Shown: positions 10,769-22,860 of the stretch, one piece after another
Numbering within the stretch: position 1 is the first letter of the stretch
How the letters are laid out: each line of letters starts with the position of its first letter
NCBI GenBank assembly: GCA_948567375.1
Contig: OX419756.1
Coordinates: forward strand, 52,492,552-52,556,551
Reading direction: 5' to 3'
DNA length: 64,000 nt
DNA from: Lunularia cruciata
Lineage: Eukaryota; Streptophyta; Marchantiopsida; Lunulariales; Lunulariaceae
Program-made: the position numbers and the translations under genes
Notes under the pieces: generated by a model
Told to the model about the DNA's origin: nothing
What the model saw: the letters and a program-made list of their open reading frames with translations, nothing else
The model's database searches: none

Positions 10769-13186
10769 CCATGTCATTCTTGTCTTTGTTTATGTTGTTA
10801 TGTTATGCTAGTTTGCGTCATACTATACTTAGCTTGCTTATCACCACAGGGTATTGTACAATGCAAGAAAAGGATGCCTTCTTCCTTCTCATTCCTTCCT
10901 GTTCTCTCATGGGATCGGCTCTTGTCAAATGTAGGACATTTGGCAGCTTGGACCAAAGTCAAATGCTTCCATTGTTGTAAGGTGCGCCTCCAATCAAGCA
11001 ATGATAAGGCGCAATTGTCAAGACAAAGAATGGGATCTGAATGGAAATGGAGTCAAGATTGCTGATGTAGAAGAAATTAGGCAATAATAATAAGGCCGCC
11101 AGTGGGATGCTAATAAACTGAATTAAAATTAAAATGAATTAATTATAATTTTTATTATAAATTAGTTAATATCTCAAACGTTAATCAATTTTTAAGATAT
11201 TAAATTTTGTGAGTTATTTTGGTTTCTCAATTATATTTTAAGTTAGGATTTAAAATTTATTTGAAGTCTACAAACAACTACTATTGATTATGCTTGTAGA
11301 ATAGCTTGTACTATTGAAACTTTCCATACTTTCCAAGGGGACACATGATGAAAATGTATCATCCAAGAACTATCATTTAATATTTTATAAGAATATTTAT
11401 ACAGAGATCTCCCATTTTTTATAAAACTTAATAAACCCATTTTAAATCTAATATTATATTCAACATCCCTAAATTTTAAAACACTAAAAAAGACCACTCC
11501 CGGTGAAATATTCGATTGCGGTAGACTAGCCTGACTAAGCGTGACTTAGTCACCCCCCAACTACTTCTATTACACTTCAATCACACACGACAAATCGGCC
11601 AGCCAAAACGTTTGTCGTCATCTAGTACTGCCAATGTCATAAAAAGTTAGATGCGACAAATGATTTATCTAAATGCTTGTAAATGCCTTTCAAAACTATA
11701 TACTGATCATGCTCCTTGCTCTTGCTCTTTATTAGTACATAGGGGGGTTCAGATTTAAAAATTACTACTACTACTACTACTGTACTGGGTGATGAATAGT
11801 CTTAGGTTGACATGGTAATATGTTGTGAATTGAATGGGAATTCCGATAACAAACATTCGTCTAAAACTAGTAGTGTAAGAATCTTCATCGTTGAACAGCC
11901 AGGAACCTTTGAAGAACATTCCTTATTACGATGTCCCAACTACCATTACATGATATCAACCAACGCCAAGATGAAAACCATGTGGCTGCATTTGTTGGTT
12001 CAGATAGAAGAACTGTCCATGTCACATTGCCACACCCATGTGCACATCCGGGTTGAGGGCCCACATTAGCCTATTCAAGGTCTCTAACTGCGTGCTCTGA
12101 AATCTTCTACTCTACTTCTCGTGCGCTGAAATGGACAGAACTTTTAATACTATAATTGAGATGTAATGTCAACCTTTGGGTATGATAAATCTTCTCTAAA
12201 GAATGTGATGATATGCCATAGGTGGGTGACCTTCTCTTATGGAGAATACTCCTTCATGTGAAGTCTTATCGGAGTAAGAGTGGAACAAGTCTGTTGTCTT
12301 GAGGTCTCGCATGTTGGCAAGTCTGTCCAAAAAGTTCTTATCAGCCCATGATGGGACTGCAGTCCCATCGTTTTCTTCTTCTTCATGTACTCTTTATTTG
12401 ACCGTAAACATTACGATGACTATGTTGAATTTTAAACCTCCAACTTTGTCATGGTTCGCAGATCTCAAGACTTACTGAAAATATAAGCGAATGGGAGCGA
12501 GTCTGTAAATAGAAGACATCTCTAGTATAAATGTGTCGACCAGTACGAGAGATTAAAGGAACTTCCTCTTGACTGGTTGGCAAGGAATTTACGCCTTAAT
12601 GGGCAACTTCCATGTTGTTTGCACAATGATGCAACGTGACATTGCTGGAATACCTCAACGCGGTGAGACGAACGACGCATTAGACTTTACAAGAAATTGA
12701 AGGAACTTAGAAACGTGGGGATCTTTCCTTCAGGATACATCAAAGTGGAATGCACATATGAACACTTACTTTGCCGTCGAGATCACTAGGTGAGGAAGCT
12801 TATTATCTGTTATCATATAATTTAGAAGGGTGATAGTATTCAGCAAGTCTATCGCTTTATTTATAACCACTACCTACCTATTGTTTACCATTAACTAAAT
12901 TATGCCAAAGATGGCTTCCAGTTTCCCTTAGATAATCAGAAACGATTTTCTTTCTATTTAACCAAGCGTTATCATATACTGGAAGTGGTTTCCCAGGTAA
13001 ACTATCAATAATTAACTGGTGATTTATTGAGAATTTATGATCTAATTGGATGTAATTAGTCTGTCAGAATTAACGATAGAATGATTTTCGGAGCCTTTTG
13101 GCTCTTCTGAATTACCATTAGTCCCGGACTGATCGCCAGTTTCAAATCGATTTCGGTTTGATACTGGATAAATATAAGGACTCTCG

Positions 13187-13390
13187 AATGTACTAGAATT
13201 TACTCTTGAGTCAAGGTTATCCTGAATAGTATATCGTATTAGCAGCGAGTCACCATTTCAAGAGTCTTCTACTCATTCTTCGGTTTTCCGGAATGTACTA
13301 GAATTTACGCTTGAATTGAGGTTATCCTGAATAGTATATCCTATTAGCAGCGAGTTACCATTTCAAGAGTCTACCACTAATTCTTCCTTT
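13187..13390. repeat. Two-copy direct tandem repeat, 104-bp period
   Basis: GAATGTACTAGAATTTAC begins at 13,187 and again at 13,291. The units share AGGTTATCCTGAATAGTATAT, ATTAGCAGCGAGT and ACCATTTCAAGAGTCT with a few substitutions. Confidence 0.85.
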
Positions 13391-13684
13391 CTGGCTTAAA
13401 AGTCAAACTTAGAAGATAAGGAATCTCCTTGATATCTCTAACGAAGCCGGACTATATATTCATCCTAATTATATAGGGGCACCCACGAGTCTCCGAGGAT
13501 CCTAATCTTCGCGTTGAGCTTCGACTTAGGTTTGCTGCTGAATGTCCAATCCCCGAGATGGTTACTGCTTGAAGTGAGTAGCACGGGTTCTAAGGAATTT
13601 CTAGCGTATAGTGACGTATCACTTCAAGTTTTTCTTTGGAAGTGAGCCTAATATTGACTATGAAGTGCATTGGAAAGAAAGTCA

Positions 13685-13840
<156 letters not shown>

Positions 13841-14265
13841 CTAGATATTTTCATATCTATTTGGATTGTATCATTACCAAAATAAATAACATATTCATTT
13901 ATGGGTGTTCAGACTTATCTTTTAAATAATACTATAATAAATAAATTATGTATGAATATGTCTAATTAAAGCATGAGATGTTGAAGAAAAATAGCAAACA
14001 GTTTTATGCTCTATTAAGATATTTTAATATTTATTTTATATTATTATTATTTATAAATTAATAGAATTCATGAGCCCATCAACTAATCAATTTCCTATTT
14101 ATATTTTACTAGAGCCAATTCATCCCTTGATGACAATGTACTTTTTGGAACTGAAACCCCTTGTGTTTTGTGTTATCTTACCACAAGTCGATTTGCTTGT
14201 TCAATAACACTTTTGCTCAACATGGCAACGCTTGTAGTTTACCTATCCTCATTTTCACTCGTTCA

Positions 14266-15183
14266 TGAAAAGGTGACCACATAGAACACAAGAACGAAGA
14301 CCTCATCAAGCTGTACAAGGGAGAGACAAAAGAGGTAGAATGGGGCTAGGCCCCAATTGTATTGATATAAGAAATCTGCCCTATCGCACCTAAGATATCT
14401 GAGCTATGCAAGTTGTAAGGTCTACAAACTACTAGAGCATCCAAAGAAGCATCACCTAGAGTAAATGCTCTCCTACGGATTGCACCAGCCAATGCTCTCT
14501 ATAGAGCAATGTACACACGCTGTCTAAAGTATGCTACAAAGTATGAGAGTGAGAGTGGTGGTACCCTTTGGCATCTAATATGATAGGCTTTCATGCACAC
14601 ACTGACAAATGTGTCAAACACCATGTCCATCACTCCATAACTCCAAGGCTAGAGGAACAAGAGGCAACCTTGTTGCATATCCTTATACTTGGAGACCTTG
14701 CGTGTTGCTGCTCCACTCACTGCCCATCTAGGAGGATGAGTAATCACTCCCACAAAAGCTGCATCACATGTAGGGTCTATAACTACAACATCTGCCACTA
14801 TCACCTTATCATCTTGGACCAAGTATAAGTTGGCTTTGACACATGTCATTTGCAAGGAATACGAACGCTCACTCCAAGCAAGGTATCCACTCTCTTATGC
14901 CATAGCAAACACTATATCCCTGATGGCATCATGGGTAGCTATCCTATATTCTCCATAAGGACACCATGCCATATGGACAGTAGTTGCATCTAGTGTGGAA
15001 CCACACTCCCAAGTGAGTAATAAAGATGTAGACGGATGGACCAAACCTAGGCGGAACCTCATCACTATAGAGAAAGTGGTTAGTGCGAGTCAAAATGCCC
15101 TAATGCATAGTCAAACTAGGATCCAAGAGCTTGCACCCTTGTCAAGGCAAGAGCAAAGATGTGCTCTAGTAGCCTGAGGAAGG
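14266..15183 (-). mobile_element. 5'-truncated RLE-type non-LTR retrotransposon copy
   Basis: Homologous over its whole length to the 3' part of the longer copy at 30,935-31,860. It starts at the same 3' end (plus strand GAAAAGGTGACCACATAGAAC) and carries the endonuclease region: minus 14,855-14,649 contains VIVADVVVIDPTCDAAFVGV and KVSKYKD. It stops near 15,183, inside the region before the zinc knuckle. Truncation at the 5' end with an intact 3' end is the usual result of target-primed reverse transcription. Confidence 0.8.
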
Positions 15184-17009
15184 AGCGAGTCAACTAATAG
15201 AGAATGTAGCACTCATTGAACATGAAATGTAGCACACTAGAATTTTCACTCATTGTTTACATGAGATATTGTCAAGTGTGAATCCAATCAAAGTGCATGA
15301 TGGAAAATTCATAGCACACAATCAGCAATTTGGGTGGCCAAATTAATTCCTTCATCCTCTAGTTCCACGTATGATATTAGTGTATAACCTTGCTATGAAT
15401 AAAATAAATACATCCGTTGCAAAATGAAAATGTTTGAAACGAAAATGAATGTCCACTCAAACAAAAAAATTTCAAGAATATATGGCAAAAACATGCCACA
15501 TGTTTCTTGTACCCACTAGTATGAGTGGGTGGACTTGACATTTCACGTATAAGATCTGAATAAATGATCCTTTGGTCAAGATCACTAGGTGTGAATGATT
15601 ATCTAGATCTTGTGTCTCTCATTTAGACAATGGATGGAATTCCTATTAACTATTATCGGTTACATTATGGATTGCCTAATCAATATCTATTTACCAATCC
15701 AATATCTCCCATAGCTTTTGTATGTTTGGTTCATTTGAGTGCTTTCTTACGGTATTAAAGCAAACAAAACACTATTCAAGCATGGGATATATATTATATT
15801 AGTCTATTGCTTGTCTTCATGAAAGGACACCATGAAAGGAAGCACTTTGTTTGTTGCTTGCCTACCAAAAGTAACACCAAAATTTGACTATTACATGCCA
15901 ATGCACGTTTGTCAATCAGCCGGAAAACCAAAATCCAATAGCAATTGAGTACTAAGCCAAATTCCAAATATACACAACAACACTTTGGATCTCTTGTCCA
16001 GAAAGTGTACCATTAAGTTTGCAGCTTAAGTCCATCTTTGAGATTCAATAGAATAGTCCTTGACATAAGGATGTTACATGAAAGCTAATAATTCAAGAGG
16101 AAGACCTAACCTACCCAATATTCCATTTAACTAAATTGTAACTAGACAAAAATATTTAACCAACCCAAGTGCCATACCATAATAATAAGTATAGAGAGAG
16201 TTTGTGTTGATTGTAAATATTCTTTTGCTCCAAATGGCTATGTTTGTGAATTCCTACCATATGGAGCCCAAACTCAAGCTAGGAATCAATCATGGATCTT
16301 AGACTTGCAGATTTCACCAATGGAGTGACATAGATTGTGAGAGGTGTCTATTTTGTGGCAAGGATAGGATTGGAGTTGAGAGCAAAATTTGGAAGAAGTT
16401 GATCTCCTTTGGTAACAGATAGGCTCCTTATACATCTTTAACTCATTTCTTTGTTGTTGTTGTTCTTGTTTGTTTGGTATTTTTATTTTTATTTCCTTTA
16501 AGTTTGGATTTATAATATAAATTATAAATATTTTATCTCTTTGTTATGTGGTGTTTTTTGTCTCCTTGGGTTTGGGAGTATTTTCAATAGATCACTTTAC
16601 AATGCTTCCATTTTGTTCTTTGGCAGGAGTAACTAGAAGGAATCCCATAGGTAGTGGTCTTCATATAGCACCCCATACTCCTTATGTGTAATTAGGGAGT
16701 AGATCTTAGCATAAACTATTTAGCACATACCTATTGTGACTTAGATTCATCTTGATGGAGTCAATTCCATCACCTTGCCATGTCTTTTGCACTCTCTAGA
16801 AGAGGAACCTTCCTTGGTTGATTCTCGTGTGGAAGATCTTACCCCCTTTGATCACATCCAATTCTCATTTCCACAACCCCTCCTTCCAACACTATAGATC
16901 GGCCACTATTGTAGTACCAAATTTCTCCCTCTATATTCCTCCCCTTTAGCACATTGGTGTACTATATTTTTCTCTTTGGGAACAAACTAGGTGCCTAGTT
17001 GTGAAACTT
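15184..17009. other. Gene-free stretch
   Basis: AT-rich sequence with stops in all frames. I see no gene, RNA or identifiable mobile element. Confidence 0.5.
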
Positions 17010-17740
17010 ATGGATGTAATACCAATAGCTAGATAGATGATCTAGAGATGAAATTTGGTTCTGTAATATCTGGAAGGATTTTAGACATGATGGAATAAGT
17101 AGATAAGCTAGAGGTATCACCAAAAGAGTACTTCTATTAATAGGCCAGAAACCAAAACATGCTTGGAAACTTAGAATCAATAGCTATGCATATGATCTAG
17201 AAGTGAAACTTGGGGTGGTAACATCTAGAAAGATGTTACACATGATGGAGAACATATATCAAATAGAGGTATCACCAAAAGAGCATTTCTACTAATAGGG
17301 TAGAAGCCAAAATAGGCTTGAAAACTTCAGAGGCAATTTTGGAGGCCTAAACAAATGAATTAGACATAAAAAATGTGTAGATCCCCCCCCCCCCAAATAG
17401 AGGAAAGTATAGCCTTCCTTCCCCCTTGTTTTATCTCACCAAGACAATGGTATTTCACCCACGTGATTTTGAGATTCCTACAAAACGATTCTCGTTGGTC
17501 AAAGCTTGTTTGACCAACCAGATGGGACCAAGACCAACATGTCACCCATCCAAGAAAGTAATTGAAGGGTGGAGCTCACTTGCAGGTCAACTATCCATGT
17601 ACCTTATCCTATGGTGGAGCTTCCTTGGAAGAGATACTCCTTGGCTATATAATAAAGAGAAGGTATTAGAGGTTAAGTGTGAAATCTATGTTTTCTCTCT
17701 TCTATCTCTCTTGAAGAGTTCTCTTGTCCTCTGAGTATTA
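17010..17740 (-). repeat. Diverged dispersed repeat, copy B, with an internal duplication
   Basis: Inverted counterpart of 9110-9740, containing CTATATAATAAAGAG, TTGACCAACCAGATGGGACC and GTTCTCTTGTCCTC. Its left part holds an internal direct duplication: 17,025-17,170 and about 17,190-17,335 share GATGATCTAGA-like, TATCACCAAAAGAG and TTCTATTAATAGG-like blocks. A run of about 12 C lies near 17,386. Confidence 0.6.
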
Positions 17741-18141
17741 CAATGGACAAGAGGTCATATGTATAACTATTATTAATAATTTATGCCTACTCGTATTCCA
17801 AATTTTTGGAACCTTCTACCCTTATTTTTTATGTTCGTGCTACCAAGTGGGAGGAAAAGGACAACCTAAGCTATTATCACAACACACATCCTTGGTTTCT
17901 TGGTCATCTCTTCCAACAATGCCAAAGAAGGTTACACAACACCTAAAGAGAAGGAACCTAAGTCCAATGTCCACATACCAATCCAAACCAATTAGGTGTA
18001 CAATCTAGCATGCAAATCATGGAGAGGATCCAAACACAAGCAACTCAACAATAATTCTCTATGATTTTGGTAAAAATGTGTTTCATAACCTCCATGCTCT
18101 ATTCAAGAGTTGCTCTCAATCTATACTCCAAAATGTTCTTT

Positions 18142-18249
18142 CAAACTTGTTTTCCAAATAGAGAAATTCAATACCTTTCATAACAAAATATCTTCCAAAC
18201 TTGTTTTCCAAATACAGAAATTCAATACCTTTGATAACAAAATATCTGC
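18142..18249. repeat. Two-copy direct tandem repeat, 54-bp unit
   Basis: CAAACTTGTTTTCCAAATA starts at 18,142 and 18,196. The units are nearly identical through AGAAATTCAATACCTTT and ATAACAAAATATCT. Confidence 0.9.
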
Positions 18250-18762
18250 AAGACTTAAACTAAGATAATTTCTTCATTATAGCTCTTATTCAAATGTTCT
18301 AGGACTCAATGAAATTTAGCAAGATAAATTTTCCAATGATATAAAGCAAGATTCAATTTAACTACTATAGATTCCTTGACAACATCTTAAACTTAGCTTG
18401 ATTTTGTAGTTAAAAATTTAGTTTTGAAACCCTAATCAAAGCTCTAGCTTGGTTCTTGCACATTTTTTGCCAAATTTTTGGCTCAAGGATCCAATTTAAA
18501 CACTAAGGGATACTCTATGAAGCTATCATCTTTTCAACAATGAATTCAAATAGGAAATTGACATTCAATTGTAGTTGTAGATAAAATAACTCCCTGATAC
18601 TTATGCCAATATGTTTAGTAGAGTTTGTTGCATCAGATCTCACTATTTATAAATCTTAAGCCAACCAGATTTTACATAGTAGTTGGTTGTGCCTCTATCT
18701 AAATCTTTATGAAGTTTCACTTTTGAATCCAAAACCAACCCATAAATATGGATCTTTTCCTT

Positions 18763-18810
18763 GGCTAGGCTAACTTTTGAGCTCTAAAGATCTCAAAAGT
18801 TAACCTAGCC
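18763..18810. repeat. Inverted repeat hairpin, 19-bp arms
   Basis: Left arm GGCTAGGCTAACTTTTGAG (18,763-18,781) pairs with 18,792-18,810 with one mismatch around a 10-base spacer. No gene or recognised MITE is attached to it. Confidence 0.8.
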
Positions 18811-21800
18811 AAGCCTTGAATGTTCTAAGGCCAAGTATACTTGATCCAAGGCCTTGAATGTTCTATTAGATTAATTCAAATAAAACTTTCATACAAAGGC
18901 ACCAAATTTGGCCACCAATAATATTAGAAATTTTCATGGCTAGATTCACACTAGAACTTGAGATGTAACCAAAACCTCAAAGCTAATCATAATCTCTATC
19001 CCAACACCTTGATTTCAAGTATGCCAACTTCAATTGGTCATATCAAACTTGACATTAACTCAAAAGTGGTACTTTTTTGACTCAACTTAACCAAAATCTT
19101 ATCTTATCTCCAAATCCATTGATGTATTATGAAAAGCTATCCCAAATCTCTTAGCATATTCAAAATTGTGTGCTTGGGGGTATGAATAAGATCCCTCTTT
19201 CTTCCATCAATCATATCTTTGTCATAATTTAGTCAAATCTTATGTTTGTTGTTTTCACACCATAGGCCAATTTTCCTCTCTCTAATTGTGGTATTTTCAC
19301 CCCAAATGGCCTTCTCAAACTCCAAAAACATTGAAAACCCTAGACTCAACATTTTGGGACAAAACTCTTGTACTTTTGACACTTAGCAATTTGTCCTTTT
19401 GATATAGACCCCCAAACTCCACCTTTAAGGCCTTGAGAAAAACTTTTTTCCTTCTCCTTCTACAAAATAATGTAAATTTTTAAGTCTCAAACATGTCGAT
19501 AATAAGTCTAGGAATGATAATGGGATCCGGGTTCTCTATCACAAACACCATGAATGTGTTCCTAAAATGAACTACCATCCAAACCCAAAAGTGATCATGA
19601 TGCATAATCTGAAGCTTGATGAGAAAATGATTTGGGAGAGGTATATCAAGAGCATAGATCAAGATCATTTGTTGATCAAAGAGCCTTGGATGTGGACAAG
19701 ATCATAATCTATGTGGTCAAACACTTGAATGTAGATGGACTGCTCATACTGCAATAGATTCATTGGAGGATCATTTGTATTGTATACAATAGAAAGTGAT
19801 GTATATACTACTACTATTTCACTCACTAGGCAAACCACAACACACCAAATTTTTTACATACAACCTTACCAATAACTCATACAATTTTGTCTAAGTGATT
19901 TATTGGTGGGGATTGGTCTAGTATAGTATCATGGGCACCTTAGATGCTTATGGTTAAGGGAAAATCCACTTCTCTACCTACTCACTAGACCCTCTTTGTA
20001 GTCATATCCTCTCCTTTTATGTGCCACCAAATTCTTACTCTTGGTTATACTCTTTTTATCCTATTTAGGCTATCCTATTGGGTCTACCTAGACCTTTCAT
20101 GTAGATTAGGATCTCCTTGCCTTTGTGACATTTGATGAGCTCATGCTTTCCTTACTATTGCAAACTATGTTAGTAGATGACCAAGGGAGAGATATCTCTA
20201 CATGGAACCTATTAGCACTCTTCTTATAGTGTACTTGGCTCCTCCCAATCCATGGTAATGCATCTAGACACGATGAGACCATGTCCCAAATTATTTGGTT
20301 TTTGAGGAAGGATTGGCAAGCTTTACAAGAGAAGTACACCGTCTAGGCCCAAGTAGAAACCATATAGATCATGAAGTCCTCACAATCTCATGCCTTTCCT
20401 CCAAAGCATTCTTGTCTTTTTGCTCCTTAATGCTATGAGTGAGTATCAATGTACAATCTATGGAATATCACATTCTAGACCAACACCTTTCTCCACTAAT
20501 ACTCTATCAACCTTATAGATTCTCCATCCATTAGCCACATATGACATTCCTTATTTTATCCACAGCTATCAACTACATGAGGAGCGATAGCTTATAGAGT
20601 CTCTCTTTGCTCATAGTTTACTCCATTCTCCACATTTCTCAATAAGAAGGCTTTTGGTTTTGGTTTTTAAATATCTATGTGATTGTCTTTCTCTTGACAT
20701 GCCATATTTTTGCTTCCCTCTTCTCTTTCCATTTTTCTAGCACATTTCTTTGCAGCAAAGTCTTCTCCTTTATTTGCATATTGCCTCCTTGCTCTATCAA
20801 AGGAAACTTTTGGAATTTGCTCCATAGCCATTGGTGATGATTTACTGCTTGAGCAATGTTTTCTTATGTTGAGTCTCACACACTATTTTCTTACAATGTC
20901 ATTACTTGTTTTAATCCTTTCTATTCTCCATCAATATACTATGGCTACTCCATGGGATTGTGAGACAATTATTGCAAGCATTTGAGCTTTCATGGAAGTC
21001 TATCTCGATTGGATGATTATCCAAGTGGATGTTTTAAATGCCTTCAATAGCATTTCTTGTTTAGCTTTGTTTTGGCTCTTTGTTTAGCCAAGGATTGAAT
21101 CACTTCTTTGATCCTATTTGTGCATAATTTTTTATGGCATTGATACACCCTTGTTGTATAGCCATCATATTACCAAAGAATTTGCTAGTATTTACCAAGG
21201 AAACATGCCAAGAAGATCCCTTAGAGAGGTGGCCAAAATACACCATAGCTGATAACATTGCTTTGTAGGAAGTTGCAAACTCTTTTCTATTATGTATCTT
21301 TCCATCCTTCTTAGATGATAAACATATATTGAGCTCTTTGGAAGATGTAGTTTGAGTGGTGTCAACTTTTGTACTCATCCTAAAGACCTTGGGTTTATAA
21401 GTCTAGACTTGTCAAAGCAAGGTCTAGAGCTCACATATAGTTCTATAACCCCTTGGATTTCCTACAAAGCTTCAAGTTCTTAGTAGGAGGCTTAAGAGTA
21501 TTGGCCTCTCCTCTAAAAAAGGATGATTTTTGTAGCTCATTTATCTTGAGCAGTTTGGTTCAAGCTATAGCTCATGCTCATCTACTCCCTCTTTATGGAA
21601 TAAAGTTGGTTTATTCCATCCTTACAAGATGTTATCTCCCTAGAGCCTCCTATTTTGCATGTACTTATTGATTCATAAGGGTACTCCTACCCCATCTACT
21701 AGCCTTTGATATTACTATATGCCACACTTTCTCCATTCTATTAGGGCTATGTATGCTCCCACAACTATCAAATGAGTGGTGTATATTATAAATAACTCTT

Positions 21801-22860
21801 CCCATAGACATAGGAAGATATGGTCTCATATTGCACTAGGTTATTGCACTGGTAGCATATCAAGGAGTATTGGGTCTAATTGCTCTATTGGCAAATAGGT
21901 TCTTACACAAGAGTCATCACCTTGTTATTGCTACTTGTCATAATAGTAGCTTCAAGCATCCATGATCTCCAAGCATCTCTTTGGTTGTCGTTTGACCTAT
22001 TGCTAGGTCTTGCATACAAAGCACTCTATTGTTTATTGGCTTTGCATACATGGACTCTAGGAAGATTTAAGAGGATTTCAATGAGTTCATACACACTCAT
22101 TCCCTTAATAGCATCCTAAATGATGCACCTTTACCTAATAGAGTTAGGATTCTCTATTATAGAAAAAAAGGTTCCAAAGCTTAGCTCCATGCTTGTTGGT
22201 TGATTAAGGACTTTTGGTTCATTTTGGAAGAGTTTACTACAACACTTTGACTATATTTAGGACTACCACATCCATCTCTTTTGAAGTTATCTGACTAGTG
22301 CATGTGCATTCTAAATATGACAGACATGACATCCAAATTCTACAATATGACGTAAGGTGAAGAGCACACCAAAGTGCACCATCCCATTCAAGATACAATG
22401 GCTTAGATCCTACAACCTACTCATTCCCAAGTTCAAACTGAGCAATGATTTGACCTACAAAGATCTCCTTTTCACAAGGTGAAGGCAAATATAGTCTCAT
22501 TCATGGACAACTAACGTACCTTGTTTGATGCGATGGTTACTAATCCACTATGATGAGAGCCTTACCATGAGCTGACCTTCAAGCAAAAGCTGTAGCAATC
22601 ATTGCCACTAGGAGGAAGGAGGACTATTACGCACCATGGCTCTCCTTCAATACCCTACTCCCTTTGGCAATAGAGATTTTAAAGCATCTCTCTTGTTAAT
22701 TTCATGATCTTCTTCAAGATCCCATTTCCACATTTTGTACTCTTCTTCTAGAAACTATTGTATACTTATTAGGATAGATGAAACTTTATTTTCTTCTAAA
22801 ACCTCTAAATCAAGATCAAACAACTACAACGTGTGATGATTCTAGTCAGTTTAAATATTG

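Larger units (their letters stand above)
17741..22860. other. AT-rich gene-free stretch
   Basis: About 5 kb with no supportable gene. It contains a 54-bp tandem duplication (18,142-18,249) and a hairpin (18,763-18,810). The longest frames (21,100-21,378 minus, 20,710-20,985 plus) have no recognisable motif and look like chance or very old transposon sequence. Confidence 0.5.

Noticed and set aside
10840-11065. Plus-strand frames with CHCC-KVRLQSS-like text, possible zinc-finger gene
   Set aside because: Too short, overlapping in several frames, no consistent domain and adjacent to LINE tails.
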